Below are positions 1 to 9,184 of a stretch of 64,000 bases of DNA, piece by piece (the stretch's first letter is position 1; every line of letters begins with the position of its first letter). Under the pieces are notes generated by a model. That model had not been told where the DNA came from. It worked only from the letters and a program-made list of their open reading frames with translations, and searched no databases. The DNA lies in NCBI GenBank assembly GCA_964019695.1, contig OZ026522.1, positions 17,792,687-17,856,686 of the forward strand, given 5' to 3'. The DNA is from Loripinus fragilis (lineage: Eukaryota; Mollusca; Bivalvia; Lucinida; Lucinidae). Made by a program: the position numbers and the translations under genes.

Positions 1-475
1 AAAATCGACAGCCGCGGACCTTACAAAATTGGTGAAAATTTTGTACTATCTCAAATGTGCTAAGAAAATATTTTTTGGCAAAATTCTTTGTTCCACTCAG
101 CAAAAGGAGTGTTTCTACAAACTTTTAGGCAGTTTTTGGAAAATTGAATTTTTGACGGAAAATCGACAGCCGCGGACCTTACAAAAATGGTGAAAATTTT
201 GTACTATCTCAAAATGTGCAAAGAAAACATTCTTTGGCAAAATTCTTTATTCCACCCAGCAAAAGAAGTGTTTCTACAAACTTTTAGGCAGTTTTTGGAA
301 AATTGAATCTTTGACGGAAAATCGACAGCCGCAGACCTTACAAAAATGGTGAAAATTTTAAACTATCTCAAAATGTGCTTAGAATTTTTTTCAGGCAAAA
401 TTCTTTGTTCCACTCAGCAAAAGAAGTGTTTCTCCAAACTTTAAGGCAGTTTTTGCAAAATTGAATTTTTGACGG

Positions 476-633
476 AAAATCGACAGCCGCGGACCTTACA
501 AAAATGGTAAAAATTTGTACTATCTCAAAATGTGCTAAGAAAATATTTTTTGGCAAAATTCTTTATTCCACTCAGCAAAAGAAGTGTTTCTGCAAACTTT
601 TAGGCAGTTTTTGCAAAAATGAATTTTTGACGG
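476..633 (+). repeat. D/E hybrid monomer
   Basis: Starts as D (GGTAAAAATTTG, CTTTATTCC) and ends as E (TTGCAAAAATGAATT), with a private CTGCA. Followed by F, as E should be. The switch lies between about 560 and 614. Confidence 0.8.
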
Positions 634-3600
634 AAAATCGACAGCTGCGGACCTTACAAAATTGGTGGAAATTTTGTACTATCTCAAATGTGCTAAGAAA
701 ATATTTTTTTGGCAAAATTCTTTGTTCCACTCATCAAAAGAAGTGTTTCTACAAACTTTTAGGCAGTTGTTGGAAAATTGAATTTTTGACGGAAAATCGA
801 CAGCCGCGGACCTTACAAAATTGGTGAAAATTTTGTACTATCTCAAAATGTGCTAAGAAAACATTCTTTGGCAAAATTCTTTATTCCACCCAGCAAAAGA
901 AGTGTTTCTACAAACTTTTAGGCAGTTTTTGGAAAATTGAATTTTTGACGGAAAATCAACAGCCGCGGACCTTACAAAAATGGTAAAAATTTGTACTATC
1001 TCAAAATGTGCTAAGAAAATATTTTTTGGCAAAATTCTTTGTTCCACTCATCAAAAGAAGTGTTTCTACAAACTTTTAGGCAGTTTTTGGAAAATTGAAT
1101 TTTTGATGGAAAATCCACAGCCGCGGACCTTACAAAAATGGAGCAAAATTTGTACTATCAAAATGTGCTAAGAAAATATTTTTTGGCAAAATTCTTTGTT
1201 CCACTCATCAAAAGAAGTTTTTCTACAAACTTTTAGGCATTTTTTGGAAAATTGAATTTTTGACGGAAAATCGACAGCCGCGGACCTTACAAAATGGTGA
1301 AAATTTTGTACTATCTCAAATGTGCTAAGAAAATATTTTTTGGCAAAATTCTTTGTTCCACTCAGCAAAAGGAGTGTTTCTACAAACTTTTAGGCAGTTT
1401 TTGGAAAATTGAATTTTTGATGGAAAATCGACAGCCGCGGACCTTACAAAAATGGTAAAAATTTGTACTATCTCAAAATGTGCTAAGAAAATATTTTTTG
1501 GCAAAATTCTTTGTTCCACTCATCAAAAGAAGTGTTTCTACAAACTTTTAGGCAGTTTTTGGAAAATTGAATTTTTGACGGAAAATCGACAGCCGCGTAC
1601 CTTACAAAAATGGTGAAAATTTTGTACTATCTCAAAATGTGCTAAGAAAATATTCTTTGGCAAAATTCTTTATTCCACCCAGCAAAAGAAGTGTTTCTAC
1701 AAACTTTTAGGCAGTTTTTGGAAAATTGAATTTTTGACGGAAAATCGACAGCCGCAGACCTTACAAAAATGGTGAAAATTTTAAACTATCTCAAAATGTG
1801 CTAAGAATTGTTTTCAGGCAAAATTCTTTGTTCCACTCAGCAAAAGAAGTGTTTCTACAAACTTTAAGGAAGTTTTTGCAAAATTGAATTTTTGACGGAA
1901 AATCGACAGCCGCGGACCTTACAAAAATGGTAAAAATTTGTACTATCTCAAAATGTGCTAAGAAAATATTTTTTGGCAAAATTCTTTATTCCACTCAGCA
2001 AAAGAAGTGTTTCTACAAACTTTTAGGCAGTTTTTGGAAAATTGAATTTTTGACGGAAAATCGACAGCAGCGGACCTTACAAAAATGGTAAAAATATGTA
2101 CTATCTCAAAATGTGCTAAGAAAATATTTTTTGGCAAAATTCTTTGTTCCACTCATCAAAAGAAGTGTTTCTCCAAACTTTTAGGCAGTTTTTGGAAAAT
2201 TGAATTTTTGACGGAAAATCGACAGCCGCGGACCTTACAAAAATGGTGAAAATTTTGTACTATCTCAAAATGTGCTAAGAAAATATTTTTTGGCAAAATT
2301 CTTAGTTCCACTCATCAAAAGAAGTGTTTCTCCAAACTTTTAGGCAGTTTTTGGAAAATTGAATTTTTGATGGAAAATTGACAGCCGCGGACCTTACAAA
2401 AATGGTGAAAATTTTGTACTATCTCAAAATGTGCTAAGAAAACATTCTTTGGCAAAATTCTTTATTCCACTCATCAAAAGAAGTGTTTCTACAAACTTTC
2501 AGGCAGTTTTTGGAAAATTGAATTTTTGACGGAAAATCGACAGCCGTGGACCTTACAAAAATGGTGAAAATTTGTACTATCTCAAAATGTGCTAAGAAAA
2601 TATTTTTTGGCAAAATTGTTTGTTCCACTCATCAAAAGAAGTTTTTCTACAAACTTTTAGGCAGTTTTTGGAAAATTGAATTTTTGACGGAAAATCGACA
2701 GCCGCGGACCTTACAAAATTGGTGAAAATTTTGTACTATCTCAAATGTGCTAAGAAAATATTTTTTGGCAAAATTCTTTGTTCCACTCAGCAAAAGGAGT
2801 GTTTCTACAAACTTTTAGGCAGTTTTTGGAAAATTGAATTTTTGACGGAAAATCGACAGCCGCGGACCTTACAAAAATGGTGAAAATTTTGTACTATCTC
2901 AAAATGTGCAAAGAAAACATTCTTTGGCAAAATTCTTTATTCCACCCAGCAAAAGAAGTGTTTCTACAAACTTTTAGGCAGTTTTTGGAAAATTGAATCT
3001 TTGACGGAAAATCGACAGCCGCAGACCTTACAAAAATGGTGAAAATTTTAAACTATCTCAAAATGTGCTTAGAATTTTTTTCAGGCAAAATTCTTTGTTC
3101 CACTCAGCAAAAGAAGTGTTTCTCCAAACTTTAAGGCAGTTTTTGCAAAATTGAATTTTTGACGGAAAATCGACAGCCGCGGACCTTACAAAAATGGTAA
3201 AAATTTGTACTATCTCAAAATGTGCTAAGAAAATATTTTTTGGCAAAATTCTTTATTCCACTCAGCAAAAGAAGTGTTTCTACAAACTTTTAGGCAGTTT
3301 TTGGAAAATTGAATTTTTGACGGAAAATCGACAGCAGCGGACCTTACAAAAATGGTAAAAATATGTACTATCTCAAAATGTGCTAAGAAAATATTTTTTT
3401 GGCAAAATTCTTTGTTCCACTCATCAAAAGAAGTGTTTCTCCAAACTTTTAAGCAGTTTTTTGGAAAATTGAATTTTTGACGGAAAATCGACAGCCGCGG
3501 ACCTTACAAAAATGGTGAAAATTTTGTACTATCTCAAAATGTGCTAAGAAAACATTCTTTGGCAAAATTCTTTATTCCACTCATCAAAAGAAGTGTTTCT

Positions 3601-5227
3601 ACAAACTTTTAGGCAGTTTTTGGAAAATTGAATTTTTGACGGAAAATCGACAGCCGCGGACCTTACAAAAATGGTAAAAATTTGTACTATCTCAAAATGT
3701 GCTAAGAAAATATTTTTTGGCAAAATTCTTTGTTCCACTCATCAAAAGAAGTGTTTCTACAAACTTTAAGGCAGTTTTTGGAAAATTGAATTTTTGATGG
3801 AAAATCGACAGCCGCGGACCTTACAAAAATGGTGAAAATTTTGTACTATCTCAAAATGTGCTAAGAAAATATTTTTTGGCAAAATTCTTAGTTCCACTCA
3901 TCAAAAGAAGTGTTTCTCCAAACTTTTAGGCAGTTTTTGGAAAATTGAATTTTTGATGGAAAATCGACAGCCGCGGACCTTACAAAAATGGTGAAAATTT
4001 TGTACTATCTCAAAATGTGCTAAGAAAACATTCTTTGGCAAAATTCTTTATTCCACTCATCAAAAGAAGTGTTTCTACAAACTTTTAGGCAGTTTTTGGA
4101 AAATTGAATTTTTGACGGAAAATCGACAGCCGTGGACCTTACAAAAATGGTGAAAATTTGTACTATCTCAAAATGTGCTAAGAAAATATTTTTTGGCAAA
4201 ATTGTTTGTTCCACTCATCAAAAGAAGTTTTTCTACAAACTTTTAGGCAGTTTTTGGAAAATTGAATTTTTGACGGAAAATCGACAGCCGCGGACCTTAC
4301 AAAATTGGTGAAAATTTTGTACTATCTCAAATGTGCTAAGAAAATATTTTTTGGCAAAATTCTTTGTTCCACTCAGCAAAAGGAGTGTTTCTACAAACTT
4401 TTAGGCAGTTTTTGGAAAATTGAATTTTTGACGGAAAATCGACAGCCGCGGACCTTACAAAAATGGTAAAAATTTGTACTATCTCAAAATGTGCTTAGAA
4501 AATATTTTTTGGCAAAATTCTTTGTTCCACTCATCAAAAGAAGTGTTTCTACAAACTTTAAGGCAGTTTTTGGAAAATTGAATTTTTGACGGAAAATCGA
4601 CAGCCGCGGACCTTACAAAAATGGTGAAAATTTTGTACTATCTCAAAATGTGCTAAGAAAACATTCTTTGGCAAAATTCTTTGTTCCACTCAGCAAAAGG
4701 AGTGTTTCTACAAACTTTTAGGCAGTTTTTGGAAAATTGAATTTTTGACGGAAAATCGACAGCAGCGGACCTTACAAAAATGGTAAAAATATGTACTATC
4801 TCAAAATGTGCTAAGAAAATATTTTTGGCAAAATTCTTTGTTCCACTCATCAAAAGAAGTGTTTCTCCAAACTTTTAGGCAGTTTTTGGAAAATTGAATT
4901 TTTGACGGAAAATCGACAGCCGCGGACCTTACAAAAATGGTGAAAATTTTGTACTATCTCAAAATGTGCTAAGAAAACATTCTTTGGCAAAATTCTTTAT
5001 TCCACTCATCAAAAGAAGTGTTTCTACAAACTTTTAGGCAGTTTTTGGAAAATTGAATTTTTGACAGAAAATCGACAGCCGGGGACCTTACAAAAATGGT
5101 GAAAATTTTGTACTATCTCAAAATGTGCTAAGAATTTCTTTTCAGGCAAAAATTCTTTGTTCCACTCAGCAAAAGAAGTGTTTCTACAAACTTTTAGGCA
5201 GTTTTTGCAAAAATGAATTTTTGACGG

Positions 5228-5384
5228 AAAATCGACAGCCGTGGACCTTACAAAAATGGTGAAAATTTGTACTATCTCAAAATGTGCTAAGAAAATATTT
5301 TTGGCAAAATTCTTTGTTCCACTCATCAAAAGAAGTGTTTCTCCAAACTTTTAGGCAGTTTTTGGAAAATTGAATTTTTGACGG
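5228..5384 (+). repeat. P/M' hybrid monomer between duplicated Y-E pairs
   Basis: Starts CCGTGG with GGTGAAAATTTG (P) and ends with the shortened T run and CTCCA of M'. It sits between two Y-E pairs 476 bp apart and is the joint of that small duplication. Confidence 0.8.
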
Positions 5385-5543
5385 AAAATCGACAGCCGCG
5401 GACCTTACAAAAATGGTGAAAATTTTGTACTATCTCAAAATGTGCTAAGAAAACATTCTTTGGCAAAATTCTTTATTCCACTCATCAAAAGAAGTGTTTC
5501 TACAAACTTTTAGGCAGTTTTTGGAAAATTGAATTTTTGACAG

Positions 5544-5703
5544 AAAATCGACAGCCGGGGACCTTACAAAAATGGTGAAAATTTTGTACTATCTCAAAAT
5601 GTGCTAAGAATTTCTTTTCAGGCAAAAATTCTTTGTTCCACTCAGCAAAAGAAGTGTTTCTACAAACTTTTAGGCAGTTTTTGCAAAAATGAATTTTTGA
5701 CGG
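5544..5703 (+). repeat. Class E monomer (example)
   Basis: 160 bp, the longest class. Marked by the CCGGGG core, AAGAATTTCTTTTCAGGC, a GCAAAAATTC with one extra A, and GCAAAAATGAATT. Thirteen copies (5068, 5544, 12988, 20232, 25615, 32741, 36067, 37493, 40660, 42718, 49530, 56182, 61566) define the superunits. The upstream Y ends GACAG. Confidence 0.88.
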
Positions 5704-5862
5704 AAAATCGACAGCTGCGGACCTTACAAAATTGGTGGAAATTTTGTACTATCTCAAATGTGCTAAGAAAATATTTTTTTGGCAAAATTCTTTGTTCCAC
5801 TCATCAAAAGAAGTGTTTCTACAAACTTTTAGGCAGTTGTTGGAAAATTGAATTTTTGACGG
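5704..5862 (+). repeat. Class F monomer (example)
   Basis: 159 bp. Starts CAGCTGCGG (CpG loss), then CAAAATTGGTGGAAATTTTG, CTCAAATG, a seven-T run before GGC, and CAGTTGTTGG near the end (lost in the copies at 13148, 25773 and 56342, which have AAAAGGAG instead). Thirteen copies. Confidence 0.85.
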
Positions 5863-6021
5863 AAAATCGACAGCCGCGGACCTTACAAAATTGGTGAAAA
5901 TTTTGTACTATCTCAAAATGTGCTAAGAAAACATTCTTTGGCAAAATTCTTTATTCCACCCAGCAAAAGAAGTGTTTCTACAAACTTTTAGGCAGTTTTT
6001 GGAAAATTGAATTTTTGACGG
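5863..6021 (+). repeat. A/B hybrid monomer
   Basis: Starts as A (CAAAATTGGTG) then runs as B or K (AAAACATTCTTTGG, TTATTCC, CCCAGC). The same hybrid is at 793-951; all other intact cassettes have plain A here. It therefore arose once and was copied with its flanks. Confidence 0.82.
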
Positions 6022-6179
6022 AAAATCAACAGCCGCGGACCTTACAAAAATGGTAAAAATTTGTACTATCTCAAAATGTGCTAAGAAAATATTTTTTGGC
6101 AAAATTCTTTGTTCCACTCATCAAAAGAAGTGTTTCTACAAACTTTTAGGCAGTTTTTGGAAAATTGAATTTTTGATGG
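6022..6179 (+). repeat. Class G monomer (example)
   Basis: 158 bp. Starts AAAATCAACAG (CpG loss), has GGTAAAAATTTG and CATC, and ends GATGG (a second CpG loss). It is always the monomer before H when H is present. Confidence 0.87.
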
Positions 6180-6336
6180 AAAATCCACAGCCGCGGACCT
6201 TACAAAAATGGAGCAAAATTTGTACTATCAAAATGTGCTAAGAAAATATTTTTTGGCAAAATTCTTTGTTCCACTCATCAAAAGAAGTTTTTCTACAAAC
6301 TTTTAGGCATTTTTTGGAAAATTGAATTTTTGACGG
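6180..6336 (+). repeat. Class H monomer (example)
   Basis: 157 bp. The most distinct class: AAAATCCACAG start, ATGGAGCAAAATTTG, CTATCAAAATG lacking CTC, GAAGTTTTTCTAC and GGCATTTTTTGG. Twelve copies: 1110, 6180, 13623, 20867, 26248, 33376, 38128, 41928, 43353, 50165, 56817, 62201. A good single-site landmark for mapping. Confidence 0.9.
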
Positions 6337-6493
6337 AAAATCGACAGCCGCGGACCTTACAAAATGGTGAAAATTTTGTACTATCTCAAATGTGCTAAGA
6401 AAATATTTTTTGGCAAAATTCTTTGTTCCACTCAGCAAAAGGAGTGTTTCTACAAACTTTTAGGCAGTTTTTGGAAAATTGAATTTTTGATGG

Positions 6494-6651
6494 AAAATCG
6501 ACAGCCGCGGACCTTACAAAAATGGTAAAAATTTGTACTATCTCAAAATGTGCTAAGAAAATATTTTTTGGCAAAATTCTTTGTTCCACTCATCAAAAGA
6601 AGTGTTTCTACAAACTTTTAGGCAGTTTTTGGAAAATTGAATTTTTGACGG
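6494..6651 (+). repeat. Class J monomer (example)
   Basis: 158 bp. Close to consensus: GGTAAAAATTTG, TTTGTTCC, CATC, CTACA, CTTTTAGG. It is recognised mainly by the GATGG before it and the K after it; without that context it is hard to tell from Q. Confidence 0.75.
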
Positions 6652-6810
6652 AAAATCGACAGCCGCGTACCTTACAAAAATGGTGAAAATTTTGTACTAT
6701 CTCAAAATGTGCTAAGAAAATATTCTTTGGCAAAATTCTTTATTCCACCCAGCAAAAGAAGTGTTTCTACAAACTTTTAGGCAGTTTTTGGAAAATTGAA
6801 TTTTTGACGG
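6652..6810 (+). repeat. Class K monomer (example)
   Basis: 159 bp. Starts CCGCGTACC, which destroys CCGCGG while keeping CpG, and has CTTTATTCC with CCCAGC. The copies at 1582, 6652 and 21338 have AATATTCTTTGG; the others have AACATTCTTTGG. Otherwise B-like, so K may derive from B. Confidence 0.83.
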
Positions 6811-6968
6811 AAAATCGACAGCCGCAGACCTTACAAAAATGGTGAAAATTTTAAACTATCTCAAAATGTGCTAAGAATTTTTTTCAGGCAAAATTCTTTG
6901 TTCCACTCAGCAAAAGAAGTGTTTCTACAAACTTTAAGGAAGTTTTTGCAAAATTGAATTTTTGACGG
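6811..6968 (+). repeat. Class L monomer (example)
   Basis: 158 bp. Sister of C: CCGCAG start, TTTTAAACTATC and TTTTTTTCAGGC, but GTGCTAAG rather than GTGCTTAG, CTACA rather than CTCCA, and GGAAGTTTTTGC. The copy at 1741 has AATTGTTTTCAGG. It ends the cassette. Confidence 0.85.
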
Positions 6969-7759
6969 AAAATCGACAGCCGCGGACCTTACAAAAATGG
7001 TAAAAATTTGTACTATCTCAAAATGTGCTAAGAAAATATTTTTTGGCAAAATTCTTTATTCCACTCAGCAAAAGAAGTGTTTCTACAAACTTTTAGGCAG
7101 TTTTTGGAAAATTGAATTTTTGACGGAAAATCAACAGCAGCGGACCTTACAAAAATGGTAAAAATATGTACTATCTCAAAATGTGCTCAGAAAATATTTT
7201 TTGGCAAAATTCTTTGTTCCACTCATCAAAAGAAGTGTTTCTCCAAACTTTTAGGCAGTTTTTGGAAAATTGAATTTTTGACGGAAAATCGACAGCCGCG
7301 GACCTTACAAAAATGGTGAAAATTTTGTACTATCTCAAAATGTGCTAAGAAAACATTCTTTGGCAAAATTCTTTATTCCACCCAGCAAAAGAAGTGTTTC
7401 TACAAACTTTTAGGCAGTTTTTGGAAAATTGAATCTTTGACGGTAAATCGACAGCCGCAGACCTTACAAAAATGGTGAAAATTTTAAACTATCTCAAAAT
7501 GTGCTTAGAATTTTTTTCAGGCAAAATTCTTTGTTCCACTCAGCAAAAGAAGTGTTTCTCCAAACTTTAAGGCAGTTTTTGCAAAATTGAATTTTTGACG
7601 GAAAATCGACAGCCGCGGACCTTACAAAAATGGTAAAAATTTGTACTATCTCAAAATGTGCTAAGAAAATATTTTTTGGCAAAATTCTTTATTCCACTCA
7701 GCAAAAGAAGTGTTTCTACAAACTTTTAGGCAGTTTTTGGAAAATTGAATTTTTGACGG

Positions 7760-7917
7760 AAAATCGACAGCAGCGGACCTTACAAAAATGGTAAAAATAT
7801 GTACTATCTCAAAATGTGCTAAGAAAATATTTTTTGGCAAAATTCTTTGTTCCACTCATCAAAAGAAGTGTTTCTCCAAACTTTTAGGCAGTTTTTGGAA
7901 AATTGAATTTTTGACGG
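7760..7917 (+). repeat. Class M monomer (example)
   Basis: 158-160 bp. Starts CAGCAGCGG, has GGTAAAAATATG, CATC and CTCCA. T runs before GGC and before GGAAAATTG vary by one or two bases, so M is the class with most length variation. Confidence 0.86.
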
Positions 7918-8076
7918 AAAATCGACAGCCGCGGACCTTACAAAAATGGTGAAAATTTTGTACTATCTCAAAATGTGCTAAGAAAATATTTTTTGGCAAA
8001 ATTCTTAGTTCCACTCATCAAAAGAAGTGTTTCTCCAAACTTTTAGGCAGTTTTTGGAAAATTGAATTTTTGATGG
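7918..8076 (+). repeat. Class N monomer (example)
   Basis: 159 bp. Marked by TTCTTAGTTCC, CTCCA and a GATGG end (CpG loss). Follows M in the 9-mer cycle and precedes O. Confidence 0.86.
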
Positions 8077-8095
8077 AAAATTGACAGCCGCGGAC
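8071..8095. other. CpG box at a monomer boundary (example)
   Basis: In the consensus the four CpGs of a monomer lie within about 19 bp: GACGG at the end, then TCGAC and CCGCGG at the start. The other 140 bp has none. This example has lost two of the four (GATGG and TTGAC) by C-to-T change. CCGCGG is palindromic and is a SacII-type site in intact monomers. Confidence 0.8.
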
Positions 8096-8235
8096 CTTAC
8101 AAAAATGGTGAAAATTTTGTACTATCTCAAAATGTGCTAAGAAAACATTCTTTGGCAAAATTCTTTATTCCACTCATCAAAAGAAGTGTTTCTACAAACT
8201 TTCAGGCAGTTTTTGGAAAATTGAATTTTTGACGG
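8077..8235 (+). repeat. Class O monomer (example)
   Basis: 159 bp. Marked by AAAACATTCTTTGG and CTTTATTCC with CATC. The copies at 2374, 8077 and 10136 have a TTGACAG start, and these plus the one near 22754 have CTTTCAGG. Followed by P. Confidence 0.83.
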
Positions 8236-8393
8236 AAAATCGACAGCCGTGGACCTTACAAAAATGGTGAAAATTTGTACTATCTCAAAATGTGCTAAGA
8301 AAATATTTTTTGGCAAAATTGTTTGTTCCACTCATCAAAAGAAGTTTTTCTACAAACTTTTAGGCAGTTTTTGGAAAATTGAATTTTTGACGG
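8236..8393 (+). repeat. Class P monomer (example)
   Basis: 158 bp. Starts CCGTGG (CpG loss), has GGTGAAAATTTG, AAAATTGTTTGTTCC and GAAGTTTTTCTAC. Followed by A in intact cycles. Confidence 0.86.
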
Positions 8394-8551
8394 AAAATCG
8401 ACAGCCGCGGACCTTACAAAATTGGTGAAAATTTTGTACTATCTCAAATGTGCTAAGAAAATATTTTTTGGCAAAATTCTTTGTTCCACTCAGCAAAAGG
8501 AGTGTTTCTACAAACTTTTAGGCAGTTTTTGGAAAATTGAATTTTTGACGG
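8394..8551 (+). repeat. Class A monomer (example)
   Basis: 158 bp. Marked by CAAAATTGGTGAAAATTTTG, CTCAAATG (one A fewer), CTCAGC and AAAAGGAG. It normally follows P, and follows F in the cassette. Confidence 0.85.
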
Positions 8552-8709
8552 AAAATCGACAGCCGCGGACCTTACAAAAATGGTAAAAATTTGTACTATC
8601 TCAAAATGTGCTAAGAAAATATTTTTTGGCAAAATTCTTTGTTCCACTCATCAAAAGAAGTGTTTCTACAAACTTTAAGGCAGTTTTTGGAAAATTGAAT
8701 TTTTGACGG
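8552..8709 (+). repeat. Class Q monomer (example)
   Basis: 158 bp. Marked by GGTAAAAATTTG, TTTGTTCC, CATC and CTTTAAGG. Present after A in 9-mer cycles and absent in the 8-mer at 51430. Confidence 0.82.
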
Positions 8710-8868
8710 AAAATCGACAGCCGCGGACCTTACAAAAATGGTGAAAATTTTGTACTATCTCAAAATGTGCAAAGAAAACATTCTTTGGCAAAATTCTTTA
8801 TTCCACCCAGCAAAAGAAGTGTTTCTACAAACTTTTAGGCAGTTTTTGGAAAATTGAATCTTTGACGG
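8710..8868 (+). repeat. Class B monomer (example)
   Basis: 159 bp. Marked by AAAACATTCTTTGG, CTTTATTCC, CCCAGC and a GAATCTTTGACGG end. Some copies have GTGCAAAG. Always followed by C in intact cycles. Confidence 0.85.
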
Positions 8869-9026
8869 AAAATCGACAGCCGCAGACCTTACAAAAATGG
8901 TGAAAATTTTAAACTATCTCAAAATGTGCTTAGAATTTTTTTCAGGCAAAATTCTTTGTTCCACTCAGCAAAAGAAGTGTTTCTCCAAACTTTAAGGCAG
9001 TTTTTGCAAAATTGAATTTTTGACGG
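8869..9026 (+). repeat. Class C monomer (example)
   Basis: 158 bp. Starts CCGCAG (CpG loss), has TTTTAAACTATC in place of TTTTGTACTATC (so no GTAC), GTGCTTAGAATTTTTTTCAGGC, CTCCA, CTTTAAGG and CAGTTTTTGC. The T run followed by CAGG resembles a splice acceptor, with no evidence that it acts as one. Confidence 0.85.
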
Positions 9027-9184
9027 AAAATCGACAGCCGCGGACCTTACAAAAATGGTAAAAATTTGTACTATCTCAAAATGTGCTAAGAAAATATTTT
9101 TTGGCAAAATTCTTTATTCCACTCAGCAAAAGAAGTGTTTCTACAAACTTTTAGGCAGTTTTTGGAAAATTGAATTTTTGACGG
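9027..9184 (+). repeat. Class D monomer (example)
   Basis: 158 bp. Marked by GGTAAAAATTTG, CTTTATTCC with CTCAGC, and CTACA. Follows C or L and precedes M nearly everywhere. Confidence 0.82.

Larger units (their letters stand above)
1..5543 (+). repeat. Left partial superunit, 35 monomers
   Basis: Class order is A-B-C-[D/E hybrid]-F-[A/B hybrid]-G-H-I-J-K-L-D-M-N-O-P-A-B-C-D-M-O-Q-N-O-P-A-Q-X-M'-Y-E-[P/M' hybrid]-Y. The cassette at 634-1898 lacks a proper E; a D/E hybrid (476-633) stands in its place. A-B-C-D at 2691-3323 repeats the first monomers at an offset of about 2690 bp (17 monomers). Monomers 3484-4908 match 11404-12828 at an offset of 7920 bp (50 monomers). The right end holds a Y-E pair duplicated across a P/M' hybrid (4909-5227 and 5385-5703). 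Confidence 0.85.
7127..9184 (+). repeat. 13-monomer tandem duplication, left copy
   Basis: Order M-B-C-D-M-N-O-P-A-Q-B-C-D, 2058 bp. It is repeated immediately to the right. Both copies have GTGCTCAG in the first M and GACGGTAAATCG before the first C (7444 and 9503), and a CpG-loss TTGACAG start in O (8077 and 10136). The last A/T run of M differs by one T, giving the 1-bp length difference. Confidence 0.9.

Noticed and set aside
5601..5897. Recurrent 98-codon + strand frame over E and F monomers, found at nine places
   Set aside because: It stays open because E (160 bp) and F (159 bp) keep one frame for two monomers. It has no start context, codon bias or domain, and it recurs only with the E-F pair.
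8453..8647. Minus-strand frames of 62-67 codons in most monomers
   Set aside because: They begin and end at the same monomer positions throughout and overlap their neighbours. They are translations of the satellite, not genes.
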